Both the position numbers and the translations under genes were made by a program. The notes under the pieces are model-generated. The model had not been told where the DNA came from. It searched no databases and was given only the letters and a program-made list of their open reading frames with translations. Positions 34,702-43,755 of a stretch of DNA of 64,000 bases are shown piece by piece. Location: the NCBI GenBank assembly GCA_035999765.1, contig CP108521.1, positions 5,518,001 through 5,582,000 of the forward strand, given 5' to 3'. The DNA comes from Streptomyces sp. NBC_01231 (GTDB lineage: Bacteria; Actinomycetota; Actinomycetes; Streptomycetales; Streptomycetaceae). Numbering within the stretch: the stretch's first letter is position 1; every line of letters starts with the position of its first letter.

Positions 34702-34831
34702 CCTTGGACACCAGGGAGGGCCCATCGGGTCACGTCTGGAAAGATGGGGCCGACGATGACGTCACCCCCAAGGTCTAGGTCAGGGCCGTAGTACGCAGAA
34801 AGCCAACCCGCACATACCAAGGAGCGGACAG

Positions 34832-35863
34832 ATGCCCATCGCAACCCCCGAGGTCTACAACGAGATGCTCGACCGGGCGAAGGCAGGCAAGTTCGCCTAC
34901 CCGGCCATCAACGTGACCTCGACCCAGACCCTGCACGCTGCCCTGCGCGGCTTCGCGGAGGCCGAGAGCGACGGCATCATCCAGATCTCCACGGGTGGCG
35001 CCGAGTTCCTGGGCGGTCAGTACAGCAAGGACATGGTGACGGGCTCGGTCGCGCTCGCCGAGTTCGCGCACATCGTCGCCGAGAAGTACCCGGTCACCGT
35101 CGCCCTGCACACGGACCACTGCCCCAAGGACAAGCTCGACACGTACGTCCGTCCGCTGATCGCGATCTCCGAGAAGCGTGTCCAGGCCGGTCTGGGCCCG
35201 CTGTTCCAGTCCCACATGTGGGACGGTTCCGCGGAGACCCTGGCGGACAACCTGACCATCGCGCAGGAGCTGCTCGAGAAGGCCCGCGCCGCCAGGATCA
35301 TCCTCGAGGTGGAGATCACCCCGACCGGCGGCGAGGAGGACGGCGTCTCGCACGAGATCAACGACTCCCTGTACACGACGGTCGACGACGCGGTGCGTAC
35401 GGTCGAGGCGCTGGGCCTGGGCGAGAAGGGCCGCTACCTGCTGGCCGCCTCCTTCGGCAACGTCCACGGCGTGTACAAGCCGGGCAACGTGGTGCTGCGC
35501 CCCGAGCTCCTGAAGCAGCTGAACGACGGCGTGGCCGCGAAGTACGGCAAGCCGGCCGACTCCCAGCCCTTCGACTTCGTCTTCCACGGCGGCTCCGGTT
35601 CCTCGGAGGCGGAGATCGCGACCGCGCTGGAGAACGGCGTGGTCAAGATGAATATCGACACCGACACCCAGTACGCCTTCACACGTCCGGTCGCGGACCA
35701 CATGTTCCGCAACTACGACGGCGTCCTGAAGGTCGACGGCGAGGTCGGCTCCAAGAAGACCTACGACCCGCGCACCTGGGGCAAGCTGGCCGAGGCGGGC
35801 ATGGCCGCGCGTGTCGTCGAGGCGACGCGGAACCTGCGCTCGGCGGGCACGAAGATCAAGTAG
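34832..35863 (+). CDS. fba: Class II fructose-bisphosphate aldolase
   Basis: A 343-residue zinc aldolase of glycolysis and gluconeogenesis, splitting fructose 1,6-bisphosphate into the two triose phosphates. Zinc and catalytic motifs are visible: VALHTDHCPKDKLDTY, LEVEITPTGGEEDGVSHE, LLAASFGNVHGVYKPGNV, and DFVFHGGSGSSEAEI with NIDTDTQYAFTRPV for phosphate binding. It has a good ribosome-binding site (aaggagcggacagATG) and is followed by a perfect 26-bp palindromic terminator. Confidence 0.97.
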   Translation: MPIATPEVYNEMLDRAKAGKFAYPAINVTSTQTLHAALRGFAEAESDGIIQISTGGAEFLGGQYSKDMVTGSVALAEFAHIVAEKYPVTVALHTDHCPKDKLDTYVRPLIAISEKRVQAGLGPLFQSHMWDGSAETLADNLTIAQELLEKARAARIILEVEITPTGGEEDGVSHEINDSLYTTVDDAVRTVEALGLGEKGRYLLAASFGNVHGVYKPGNVVLRPELLKQLNDGVAAKYGKPADSQPFDFVFHGGSGSSEAEIATALENGVVKMNIDTDTQYAFTRPVADHMFRNYDGVLKVDGEVGSKKTYDPRTWGKLAEAGMAARVVEATRNLRSAGTKIK

Positions 35864-35889
35864 CCCCTTCTTTTACGGCGGCTTGAGGT

Positions 35890-35915
35890 GAGCCCGGTGC
35901 CATGGCACCGGGCTC
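35890..35915. terminator. fba terminator, perfect 26-bp palindrome
   Basis: The bases 35890-35915 read the same on both strands (12-bp arms gagcccggtgcc around AT). It starts 27 nt after the fba stop. The first ATG of the next reading frame (35902) lies inside this stem, which argues for the later start at 35932. Confidence 0.75.
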
Positions 35916-35931
35916 GCTGTATACCTGGGTC

Positions 35932-37398
35932 ATGCCCGATGTCCGGCTGGCCTCCCCGCAGGGCAAGTGGATCCTGCTCACCACCGTCCTCGGCTCCAGC
36001 ATGGCCCTGCTGGACTCGACCGTCGTCAACGTCGCGCTGCCCCGCATCGGCCGTGACCTCGACGCGGACCTCGCCGCCCTCCAGTGGACGGTCAACGCGT
36101 ACACGCTGACGCTGGCCAGCCTGATCCTGCTCGGCGGCTCCCTGGGCGACCGCCTCGGCCGCCGCAAGGTCTTCGTCGTCGGCGTCGTCTGGTTCGCCGT
36201 GGCCTCCCTGCTGTGCGGCATCGCCCCGAACGCCGGTGTGCTGATCGCCGCCCGTGCCCTGCAAGGGGTCGGAGGCGCGCTCCTCACCCCCGGCTCCCTC
36301 GCCCTCATCCAGGCCTCCTTCCATCCCGACGACCGGGGGCGGGCCGTCGGCCTGTGGTCCGGGTTCGGCGGGGTCGGGGCGGCCGTCGGACCGTTTGTCG
36401 GCGGCTGGCTGGTCGACGGCCCCGGCTGGCGGTGGGTGTTCCTGCTCAACGTCCCGCTGGCGCTGCTGTGCGCGCCGATCGCCGTCCGGCACGTTCCGGA
36501 GTCCACGGACAGCCGTACCCACGGCCGCTTCGACGTGCTCGGCGCGGTCCTCGGCGCGGCGGCGCTCGCGCTGGTCACGTACGCGCTGATCGAGGCCCGC
36601 TCGGGAACCCTCGTCGTCGTCGTGTCGGCCGTCGCCGGTCTGGCCGCCGCGGTGGCCTTCGTGTACGTCGAGAAGCGCCGCCCCGATCCGATGATGCCGC
36701 TCGACATCTTCGCGTCCCGCCAGTTCACCGCGGTCAACCTGGTCACGCTGTGCGTGTACGCGGCCTTCGGCGGGTTCTTCTTCCTCGCCGCGCTCCAGCT
36801 CCAGGTGGCAGTCGGCTACTCGGCCCTCGGCGCAGGTACCGCCCTGCTGCCGACGACCGCCATGATGCTGCTGCTGTCCGCGCGCTCCGGTGAGCTGGCG
36901 CACCGGATCGGGCCGCGGATTCCGCTGACGGTGGGACCGCTGCTGTGCGCCGCCGGGATGCTGCTGATGCTGCGGGTCGGGCCGGGGGCCTCGTACGTCA
37001 CCGATGTGCTGCCCGCGCTGCTGGTGCTGGGGCTGGGGATGGTGGCCCTGGTGGCTCCGCTGACGGCGACCGTCCTCGGGTCCGTGTCCACCGCGCGGGC
37101 CGGGCTGGCCAGCGGCATCAACAACGCGGCGGCCCGGGCGGCGGGGCTGATCGCGGTGGCGGCGCTGCCGCTGATCACCGGAATGGGCGAGGAGGCGTAC
37201 CGGTCACCGGCGGCCTTCGACGCCGCGTTCGGGCGGTCCATGGTGGTGTGCGCGGTGGTGCTGGTGGCCGGGGCCGCGGTGGCCTTCGCGACGGTACGCA
37301 AGCCGCCGCCGGGCTGCCGGACGCCGGAGTGCCTGACACACGGGTCCGTGCTGGCACCGCCGCTGGAGGGTGAGCGGGCTCGGGGGCGTCTGTCGTAG
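35932..37398 (+). CDS. DHA2-type MFS drug transporter (14 TM)
   Basis: A 488-residue membrane protein with about 14 hydrophobic helices. It carries the DHA2/EmrB marks: LDSTVVNVALPRIGRDL in TM1, WTVNAYTLTLASLILLGGSLGDRLGRRKVF (motif A), and the GxxxGPxxGG-like block GGVGAAVGPFVGGWLV in TM5. It probably exports drugs or metabolites by proton antiport. ATG 35932 is preferred because 35902 falls in the fba terminator stem. The C-terminal tail is polar. No adjacent regulator is seen, and the substrate is unknown. Confidence 0.9.
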   Translation: MPDVRLASPQGKWILLTTVLGSSMALLDSTVVNVALPRIGRDLDADLAALQWTVNAYTLTLASLILLGGSLGDRLGRRKVFVVGVVWFAVASLLCGIAPNAGVLIAARALQGVGGALLTPGSLALIQASFHPDDRGRAVGLWSGFGGVGAAVGPFVGGWLVDGPGWRWVFLLNVPLALLCAPIAVRHVPESTDSRTHGRFDVLGAVLGAAALALVTYALIEARSGTLVVVVSAVAGLAAAVAFVYVEKRRPDPMMPLDIFASRQFTAVNLVTLCVYAAFGGFFFLAALQLQVAVGYSALGAGTALLPTTAMMLLLSARSGELAHRIGPRIPLTVGPLLCAAGMLLMLRVGPGASYVTDVLPALLVLGLGMVALVAPLTATVLGSVSTARAGLASGINNAAARAAGLIAVAALPLITGMGEEAYRSPAAFDAAFGRSMVVCAVVLVAGAAVAFATVRKPPPGCRTPECLTHGSVLAPPLEGERARGRLS

Positions 37399-37577
37399 CG
37401 GGGAAGGTGGCGGTCGTCGGGGCCGTGGCAGGCCGCTGTCACGTCTCAGATGGAGGAGACTCGCCCTGTGCCCGCACGGGCTACCTTCGTGGCCTGCACT
37501 CGCTGCGTCGAGGCGAGAGGGCCACGGCCCGGACCCAGCAGAGATGGCCGTAACTTCTAGTCGGCCAGTTTCTGCGC

Positions 37578-37616
37578 CCTGTGCCGCTGTCACTGTTTGA
37601 GTGACAGCGGCACAGG
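37578..37616. terminator. Long hairpin terminator
   Basis: A 17-bp perfect inverted repeat (37578-37594 and 37600-37616) with loop gtttg. It lies 18 nt beyond the stop of the minus-strand DUF3151 gene and 180 nt after the MFS gene, so it can serve both. The remaining 37399-37577 shows no gene and no 5' half of the native DUF3151 gene. Confidence 0.75.
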
Positions 37617-37633
37617 CGTTTCAGCGGCGGTGA

Positions 37634-38053
37634 CTACCGCTTCAGCTCGGCGTACGCCTCGGCGCTGCTGTCCTGAAGGAACTGTTGGCAACGTTCCGCC
37701 TCGTCCTTCTCATTGATCTCCCTGGCAGCACGAGCGAGGGCGGCGAGGCAGCGCAGGAACCCGCGATTGGCCCGGTGGTCCCAAGGGATGGGGCCGTGAC
37801 CCTTCCATCCGGCACGCCGCAGGGAATCCAGGCCACGGTGATAGCCAGTGCGTGCGTACGCGTACGACGCGACCACTTGCCCCGCCTCGAAGGCGTCGTC
37901 GGCGAGCATCGCCCAGGCGAGTGAGAACGTAGGGTGCTTCGCCGCGACCTCGACCGGAGGCCGGGACTCCTCGCCCAGCAGGCGATACGCCTCTTCGTTC
38001 TCCGGCAGGTACGTCGGTTCCGGGCCGCCGAGCAGGTTCTTGTGCGTCGTCAT
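37634..38053 (-). CDS. DUF3151 protein, intact diverged copy
   Basis: A 139-residue protein. The DUF3151 pattern is complete: MTTHKNLLGGPEPTYLPENE, AKHPTFSLAWAMLADDAFEAG, SYAYARTGYHRGLDSLRRAG, WKGHGPIPWDHRANRGFLRC and CQQFLQDSSAEAYAELKR. Start is ATG 38053; the longer frame reaches into the promoter region of the recombinase gene. Function is unknown, though the family is conserved in actinobacteria near fba. It lies on the minus strand, divergent from the serine recombinase, while the 3' end of a second, more typical DUF3151 gene survives on the plus strand at 40195. It probably replaces the disrupted native gene. Confidence 0.88.
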   Translation of the reverse strand: MTTHKNLLGGPEPTYLPENEEAYRLLGEESRPPVEVAAKHPTFSLAWAMLADDAFEAGQVVASYAYARTGYHRGLDSLRRAGWKGHGPIPWDHRANRGFLRCLAALARAAREINEKDEAERCQQFLQDSSAEAYAELKR

Positions 38054-38175
38054 GGAAGCAGTTTGCCACTTGCGGACAGGTATTGGGGATTGCCCATGAG
38101 GAAATCGGCCGTGGTCCGGGTGGAAATGAGAACAGCGGTTGATGTATCCGATGGTCATATGCGACGATCCTGCGC

Positions 38176-39624
38176 ATGGCAGCACGACGGGGGGCCTTTG
38201 GGGTCATACAGGTGGGCATCTACACCCGCATCAGCAAGGACGACGAGGCCGAGGGGTTGGGCGTCGCGCGGCAGGAGGAAGACTGCAGACTGCACTGCGC
38301 TGCCCGGGGGTGGGAGGTCGCCAATGTCTACGAGGACAACGACCTCTCTGCATACAAGCGCAAGACGGTACGACCCGAGTTCCGGCAGATGCTGGAAGAT
38401 CTCAAGGCTGGACGTATCGACGGGGTCGTCGCCTGGGACATCGACCGCTTCACGCGTCAGCCGCGTGAACTGGAGGCGTGGATCGACGAGTACGAGGACG
38501 CCGAGCGCCACAAGCGCCACCTCGTCTTCGACTCGGTCTCGGCGTCGGACATCGACCTGTCCACGGAGAACGGCAGGTTCATCGCGCGGATCAAGGTGAC
38601 CATCGCCAACAAGTCCTCGGCGGACACCTCCCGGCGTACTAAGCGCAAGCATCTGGAGCTGGCCGCGCAGGGCAAGCTTCCGGGCGGACGGGCGCCGTAC
38701 GGCTGGAATCGTGAGGACCGCCGGACGTTGGTGCCGGAAGAGGCCGAGAACCTTCGCAAGGCGGTGAAGGACTTCCTGGACGGTATCCGGTGGGCGTCGA
38801 TCGCGCGTGAGTGGCGGGACAAGGGGGTGAGGTCGCACAGCGGCGGCCTCTTTGACGACTCCAAGATCAAGCGGATGCTGATGAACCCACGCATCTGCGG
38901 ATACCGCATGCACCAAGGGGAGTTGTTCCTGGACGAGCGCGGTGAGCCCGTCGTCGGCGACTGGGAACCGATCGTCACCCCCGACGACTGGTACCTGCTC
39001 ACGGAGAAGGTCCGGCGGGAGTCGGAGGGACGGGAGGTACAGGACTACGCCACCAAGTACCTTCTTTCCGGCATCGCTCGATGCGGAAGGTGCGGTGCCA
39101 AGATGCGGGCCTTTCCGTCGTACCGGAAGTCGAAGACGTCATCGCAGTTCAGGTACGCGTGCCCGGGTAAGAACGACGGGGGATGCGGGGGAGTGGCCAG
39201 GGCCGGCGAATCGGTCGACCGCCTCATCAGGAATGCCGTATTCCTCAACTCGGACAAGGCGATGTCGAGCGTCCGTGAGCGCGAGCCGGAGTGGACCAAG
39301 GAGGAGCAACTGGCCTCTCTGGAAAGGGATATGGCCGCGTTCAAGGAGGCGTGGCAGGAGAAGCGCATGTCAGCCGCTCGCTACATCGTGCTCACCGAGG
39401 ACCTGGAGAAGCAGATCGCGGAGCTGAACCGGGAACGAGCCCTGCACCGCGCCGAGGCCACGACCTTCGCGGTAGGCCCCATCGACATACGGGAGCGGTG
39501 GGAGAAGTTGACGATCGAGCAGCAGCGCGCCGCCGTCCTCAAGGTCTTCCGCGCGGTCATCATCAAGCCCGCGTCGAACGGGCCGATCTTCGACCCGACG
39601 GACATCGAGCCGGTGCTCAGGTAA
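38176..39624 (+). CDS. Large serine recombinase (integrase)
   Basis: A 482-residue site-specific recombinase. The resolvase domain contains the nucleophile Ser20 in GIYTRISKDDEAEGLGVARQ and the catalytic arginines in DIDRFTRQPRELEAW. A recombinase domain follows (GKLPGGRAPYGWNREDRRT), then a zinc ribbon (CGRCGAKM and a downstream CPGKNDGGCGG) and a coiled-coil-like segment (LASLERDMAAFKEAWQEKRM). Length is at the short end for phage and ICE integrases. The start could also be GTG 38212. A hairpin follows the stop. No other phage or conjugation gene is present, so this is the residue of a small or decayed integrative element. Confidence 0.92.
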   Translation: MAARRGAFGVIQVGIYTRISKDDEAEGLGVARQEEDCRLHCAARGWEVANVYEDNDLSAYKRKTVRPEFRQMLEDLKAGRIDGVVAWDIDRFTRQPRELEAWIDEYEDAERHKRHLVFDSVSASDIDLSTENGRFIARIKVTIANKSSADTSRRTKRKHLELAAQGKLPGGRAPYGWNREDRRTLVPEEAENLRKAVKDFLDGIRWASIAREWRDKGVRSHSGGLFDDSKIKRMLMNPRICGYRMHQGELFLDERGEPVVGDWEPIVTPDDWYLLTEKVRRESEGREVQDYATKYLLSGIARCGRCGAKMRAFPSYRKSKTSSQFRYACPGKNDGGCGGVARAGESVDRLIRNAVFLNSDKAMSSVREREPEWTKEEQLASLERDMAAFKEAWQEKRMSAARYIVLTEDLEKQIAELNRERALHRAEATTFAVGPIDIRERWEKLTIEQQRAAVLKVFRAVIIKPASNGPIFDPTDIEPVLR

Positions 39625-39635
39625 CCGAACGGAAG

Positions 39636-39662
39636 CCGGGCCCCAGCGCAGCTGGGGCCCGG
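39636..39662. terminator. Integrase-gene hairpin terminator
   Basis: A perfect 12-bp stem (ccgggccccagc and complement, 39636-39647 and 39651-39662) with a 3-nt loop, 11 nt after the recombinase stop. Confidence 0.75.
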
Positions 39663-40194
39663 GCTGTCATCAAAGGCTGCTGACCTGGGGGAAAGACGAC
39701 GCTGAGGAGGGATCCGGCGCGACCCGTAATGATCTCGCGGGCCTTTGTACTGCGCAGGTTTCGGCTTCGCCGAACCACGGTATCCGCGCGCACCCGAACG
39801 GAACGATCACGCGGGTGTCCGTCGCCGGGATCCTGAAGTAGGTGATGAGGGTCGCTATGAGAGGACCCACCGGCAGGTATCGATCTGGACCGAACCCCGC
39901 TCGGGGCGAGAAGGCCCTCGGTTCAGATCCCGTCGGTTTGCGAGGGAACCCGGAACCCCTCCGGCTCGTTGCTCGGCTTCGAATCCTCCCCATCATGGAG
40001 AGCGGCAGTCTCGGCGGGGCGACAAGCCCCCCGTAGGTGGCTTGTCGCCTGTCCACTCCGTGGAACAGATCCTGGCAAGCTCCGAGACTCATTCCAGATT
40101 CCCCTCCGGCAACTGTGCCTCGAGATTGTCCAGCCACTCCTGCTCGGTCATACCGTGATCCCCTCCCGCTCCCGGGCATATTTTCCACCATTCG
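39663..40194. other. Non-coding right arm of the integrase element
   Basis: About 530 bp with no supportable gene on either strand. It contains a weak inverted repeat (gcgacaagcc, 40019-40028, with 40039-40048). The T-arm-like string at about 39920 (ggttcagatccc) is not part of a foldable tRNA. The right attachment junction must lie at its end, near 40190, where DUF3151 homology begins abruptly. Confidence 0.5.
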
Positions 40195-40335
40195 GACGAG
40201 CCGAACCGTGGCTTCCTGCGCGCCCTGCACGCCCTCGCCCGCGCCGTGCAGGCGATCGCCGCGCAGGAGGAGTACGAGCGCTGCTCCCAGTTCCTCAAGG
40301 ATTCCTCCCCGGCGGCCGCCCAGACCCTGGGCTGA
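40195..40335 (+). pseudogene. 3' remnant of the native DUF3151 gene
   Basis: In the plus-strand frame ending at 40335 the sequence reads DEPNRGFLRALHALARAVQA, then IAAQEEYERCSQFLKDSSPA and AAQTLG before the stop. This is the normal C-terminal third of actinobacterial DUF3151. Homology stops abruptly upstream, and the 5' two thirds are not found beside the MFS gene or elsewhere in the window. The remnant's own terminator at 40353 is retained. It differs clearly from the intact minus-strand copy (for example ALHALARAVQAIAAQ against CLAALARAAREINEK). The fragment has no start codon of its own and is not expected to be functional. Confidence 0.85.
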
Positions 40336-40352
40336 GTCGTCCCCTCCCTCCG

Positions 40353-40378
40353 GGCCCGCCTGTGTGATCAGGCGGGCC
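40353..40378. terminator. Terminator of the native DUF3151 gene
   Basis: Arms ggcccgcct (40353-40361) and aggcgggcc (40370-40378) with an 8-nt loop are followed by a short T-rich run. It is 18 nt after the remnant's stop codon, as expected for its original terminator. Confidence 0.65.
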
Positions 40379-40486
40379 TTGCCTTTTCCGGGGACCATCG
40401 AAGAAGATGCCCGGCGGGGACCGGGGCCCCCGTGTCGGTAACGGCAGGGGCGGACCGCTACCCGGAGTACACATCAGGAGACAGCG

Positions 40487-41326
40487 ATGTCCCACGAGGC
40501 TCACGAAACGCAGGAGCCCGAGACCCCGCATCTCGACTTCCACGGCACGACCCCGTACGAGGACTACGTACAGGCGGACGTGCTCACCCACCTCCAGCAC
40601 CCCCTCTCCGACGATCCCGGAGAGATGGTCTTCCTGGTCACGACCCAGGTGATGGAGCTGTGGTTCACCGTCATCGTCCACGAGTGGGAGACCGCGGCGC
40701 GCGCCCTGCGCGAGGACGACGTTCCCGTGGCGGTCGCCGCGCTGAAGCGTTCCGTACGGGAGCTGGAGGCGCTGAACGCCTCCTGGAGGCCGCTCGGACA
40801 GCTCACCCCGGCCCAGTTCAACGCGTACCGCAGCGCGCTGGGCGAGGGCTCCGGCTTCCAGTCGGCGATGTACCGCCGGATGGAGTTCCTGCTCGGCGAC
40901 AAGTCCGCCTCCATGCTGGTCCCGCACCGGGGCGCGCCGCGTGTGCACGCGGAGCTGGAGAAGGCGCTGCACGAGCCGAGCCTGTACGACGAGGTCCTGC
41001 GGCTGCTGGCCCGGCGCGGGCATGCCGTGCCGGGGGCGGTGCTGGAACGTGACGTCTCGCGGCGGTACGAGCCGTCCGACGAGGTCGAGGCCGTCTGGAC
41101 GGCCCTGTACTCCGGCGACGAGAGCGACGAACTCGCCCGCCTCGGCGAGGCGTTGACCGACGTGGCCGAGCTGGTGTGGCGCTGGCGCAACGACCACCTG
41201 GTCGCCACCCGCCGCGCGATGGGCTCCAAGGCCGGCACGGGCGGCTCCGCCGGGGTCGCCTGGCTGGAGAAGCGCGCCCGGAAGAACGTGTTCCCGGAGC
41301 TGTGGACGGCGCGCTCCCATGTCTGA
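40487..41326 (+). CDS. kynA: Tryptophan 2,3-dioxygenase
   Basis: A 279-residue heme dioxygenase opening the indole ring of L-tryptophan to N-formylkynurenine. Typical segments are TPHLDFHGTTPYEDYVQADVL, FLVTTQVMELWFTVIVHEW, GEGSGFQSAMYRRMEFLLGD (the S-x-F-Q-S active-site stretch) and WRWRNDHLVATRRAMGSKAGTGGSAG at the C-terminal end, which holds the heme-ligand histidine region and the substrate loop GTGGS. A cag-gag ribosome-binding site precedes the ATG. The stop overlaps the kynureninase gene by 8 nt, so the two are translationally coupled in a tryptophan-to-anthranilate operon. Confidence 0.95.
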   Translation: MSHEAHETQEPETPHLDFHGTTPYEDYVQADVLTHLQHPLSDDPGEMVFLVTTQVMELWFTVIVHEWETAARALREDDVPVAVAALKRSVRELEALNASWRPLGQLTPAQFNAYRSALGEGSGFQSAMYRRMEFLLGDKSASMLVPHRGAPRVHAELEKALHEPSLYDEVLRLLARRGHAVPGAVLERDVSRRYEPSDEVEAVWTALYSGDESDELARLGEALTDVAELVWRWRNDHLVATRRAMGSKAGTGGSAGVAWLEKRARKNVFPELWTARSHV

Positions 41327-42539
41327 AACAGCATCTGAACTCGCTTTCAAGGCACGTGAGTTGGACGCCGGTGACGAACTGGCGGGAGTGCGTGCGCGGT
41401 TCGTCCTGGACGAGGCCGTGTACCTGGACGGAAACTCGCTCGGCGCGCTGCCGGCTGCCGTCCCCGGGCGCGTCGAGGATGTGGTACGGCGCCAGTGGGG
41501 CGAGCTGCGCATCCGTTCCTGGGAGGAGAGCGGCTGGTGGACCGCGCCCGAGCGGATCGGCGACCGGATCGCCCCGCTGATCGGCGCGGCGGCCGGGCAG
41601 ATCGTGGTCGGTGACTCCACAAGTGTCAACGTTTTCAAGGCACTTGTGGGCGCGGTACGGCTGGCGCGGCTCGCCGGCGGCGAGGGGCGTGACGAGATCG
41701 TCGTCGACGCGACGACGTTCCCCACCGACGGGTACATCGCAGGATCGGCGGCCCGGATGACGGGCTGCACCCTGCGGCCGGTGACGCCGGCGGAGGTCCC
41801 GGAGGCGCTGGGCGACCGGACCGCCGCCGTGCTTCTGAACCACGTCGACTACCGCACCGGCCGGCTGCACGACCTGCCCGGTCTGACGGCCGCCGTGCAC
41901 GCGGCGGGCGCGATCGCCGTCTGGGACCTGTGCCACAGCGCGGGCGCCCTCCCGGTCGGGCTCGACGAGCACGGGGTCGACCTGGCGGTCGGCTGCACCT
42001 ACAAGTACCTGAACGGCGGCCCCGGTTCACCGGCGTACCTGTACGTGCGCGGTGAACTGCAGGACCGTTTCGACTCCCCGCTGCCCGGCTGGAACTCGCA
42101 CGCCGACCCCTTCGGCATGCGGCCGGACTACACCCCGGCCGCCGGCGCCCCGCGCGGTCGCGTCGGCACGCCCGACATCCTCTCCATGCTCGCCCTGGAG
42201 GCGGCCCTGGAGGTGTGGGACGGCGTCTCGATCGAGAGCGTCCGCACCAAGTCCCTCGCGCTGACGGACCTCTTCCTGGAGTGCGTGGCCGAGTACGTTC
42301 CGCCCGGCCGCGTGGAGTCGCTGACGCCGGTACCCCACGCGGAGCGGGGCAGCCAGGTCGCGCTGCGCTGCGCGGATGCCGGCCAGGTCATGGAGCGGCT
42401 GATCCAGCAGGGCGTCGTCGGAGACTTCCGGCACCCGGACGTCCTGCGCTTCGGGTTCACACCGTTGTACGTCGGGTTCGCGGATGTGGAACGGGCGGCG
42501 GGGGTGCTTGCGGGGATCCTGCGGGGTGGGGGCGGCTGA
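41319..42539 (+). CDS. kynU: Kynureninase
   Basis: A 406-residue PLP enzyme cleaving kynurenine to anthranilate and alanine. Visible marks are LDGNSLGALPAAVPGRVEDVV, the GDSTSVNVFKALVGAVRLA phosphate-binding part, LLNHVDYRTGRLHDL, WDLCHSAGALPVGLDEHGVDLAVGCTYKYLNGGPGSPAYLYV with the PLP lysine in CTYKYLNGG, and FGFTPLYVGFADVERA near the end. Normal length. It overlaps kynA by 8 nt; the probable formamidase follows after about 207 bp. Confidence 0.95.
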   Translation: MSETASELAFKARELDAGDELAGVRARFVLDEAVYLDGNSLGALPAAVPGRVEDVVRRQWGELRIRSWEESGWWTAPERIGDRIAPLIGAAAGQIVVGDSTSVNVFKALVGAVRLARLAGGEGRDEIVVDATTFPTDGYIAGSAARMTGCTLRPVTPAEVPEALGDRTAAVLLNHVDYRTGRLHDLPGLTAAVHAAGAIAVWDLCHSAGALPVGLDEHGVDLAVGCTYKYLNGGPGSPAYLYVRGELQDRFDSPLPGWNSHADPFGMRPDYTPAAGAPRGRVGTPDILSMLALEAALEVWDGVSIESVRTKSLALTDLFLECVAEYVPPGRVESLTPVPHAERGSQVALRCADAGQVMERLIQQGVVGDFRHPDVLRFGFTPLYVGFADVERAAGVLAGILRGGGG

Positions 42540-42584
42540 CGGTGACGGGGTGGTCGGGTAGCGGGCTGACGGTGACGGGGTGGT
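42534..42584 (+). repeat. 21-bp direct repeat at the 3' end of kynU
   Basis: The 21 bases at 42534-42554 recur exactly at 42564-42584 (30-bp period). The first copy carries the kynU stop codon. It looks like a local duplication; no function is apparent. Confidence 0.6.
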
Positions 42585-42746
42585 GCGCGAGGTGGGGCCG
42601 GTCGAAGCGCTGTTCGGCTCACCGAGCGTGACATCCCCTGGTCCGTGCACGTCATGGGCCTGATACCGTCCCCGCCAACGGCCGAAATCCCTCCTGGGGA
42701 TCTTGCCCGGTCCGTCAAATCCGTTACGCCGCTGAGAGGTTGGAGC

Positions 42747-43679
42747 ATGCCGGACGACGCCGCAGCTCGCGATGGAGTAGCTGCCCGTGCCGCTGCCGAA
42801 GAGGAGTCGGCCTTCTCGCACCCGGCGGTCGACCCCGACACCACCGCTGCGTACGGCGATCACCCCGACCAGGTGATCGACTTCTACGCCCCGCACGAGG
42901 GGGTGGGCCCGGGCGGTCCCGCGCCGCTGGTCGTCGTGCTGCACGGAGGCGCCTGGCGGGCACCGTACGACCGCCGCCACATCTCCCCGTTCGCGGGCTA
43001 CCTGGCGCGTCGGGGCTTCGGGGTGGCGAGCGTGGAGTACCGGCGCGGGGGTGCGGGCGAGGAGCAGCAGGGCGGTGGTGCGGGTGAGAGCCCGAGCGGG
43101 GGCGGGTTTGGGCCGGTCGCGGGACGCTGGCCGGACACCTTCGACGATGTCGCCGCCGCGCTGGACGCGCTGCCCGCCCTCACCCGTGCGTCCCTCCCGC
43201 AGGCCGACCCGCGCCGCATGGTGGTCACCGGCCACTCCGCGGGCGGCCACCTCGCCCTGTGGGTGGCGGCCCGGCACCTGCTGCCCGCCGACGCCCCGTG
43301 GCGCATCGACCGGCCGTCCCCGCTGCGGGGTGTGGTCGCCCTCGCCCCGATCGCCGACTTCGCGGTCGCGGAGAAACTCGACGTGTGCGGCGGCGCCTGC
43401 CGTCAACTGCTGGGCGGCGACGAGGTGTTCACCGAACGCCGGCCCTACGCCGACCCGGCGCTCCTGCTCCCCACCGGCATCGCGACGACCATCGTCCAGG
43501 GTCGCGCGGACGGGGTCGTCCCGGAGGCGGTCGCCGAGGCGTACGCCGACGCGGCGGCGAAGGCGGGCGAGGTGGTGGGCGTGACGCTCCTGGAGGACGT
43601 CGGCCACTTCCCGCTGATCGACCCGGTGGCCGACGCGTGCGCGGTGGTGGGGGAGGAGATCGCGCAGTTGGCGTGGTGA
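42747..43679 (+). CDS. Alpha/beta hydrolase, probable kynurenine formamidase
   Basis: A 310-residue hydrolase. ATG 42747 follows a ggag box, whereas the earlier in-frame start lies in non-coding-like DNA. The oxyanion motif is VVLHGGAWRAPYD, the nucleophile is in VTGHSAGGHLALW, the acid is in VQGRADGVVP and the histidine in DVGHFPLID. The family includes esterases and arylformamidases. Its place directly after kynA and kynU suggests hydrolysis of N-formylkynurenine, the missing middle step (kynB-type function), but the sequence alone does not exclude another ester substrate. A glycine-rich insert (about 92-118) is unusual. Confidence 0.82.
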   Translation: MPDDAAARDGVAARAAAEEESAFSHPAVDPDTTAAYGDHPDQVIDFYAPHEGVGPGGPAPLVVVLHGGAWRAPYDRRHISPFAGYLARRGFGVASVEYRRGGAGEEQQGGGAGESPSGGGFGPVAGRWPDTFDDVAAALDALPALTRASLPQADPRRMVVTGHSAGGHLALWVAARHLLPADAPWRIDRPSPLRGVVALAPIADFAVAEKLDVCGGACRQLLGGDEVFTERRPYADPALLLPTGIATTIVQGRADGVVPEAVAEAYADAAAKAGEVVGVTLLEDVGHFPLIDPVADACAVVGEEIAQLAW

Positions 43680-43755
43680 CCTGTACGGCGCCCGTGGCCG
43701 GCCCTTCGGCACGATCGAGGCCGTGAGGTTCCCGCTGTCCCGACCCGCCCCGGTC

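Noticed and set aside
35902..35931. Earlier ATG for the DHA2 transporter
   Set aside because: The ATG lies at the centre of the perfect palindrome that terminates fba; the next in-frame ATG at 35932 fits the family start.
39900..40000. Possible tRNA attachment site (T-arm-like strings near 39920 and 39979)
   Set aside because: No acceptor stem or anticodon arm can be folded; the element more likely joined at the DUF3151 gene.
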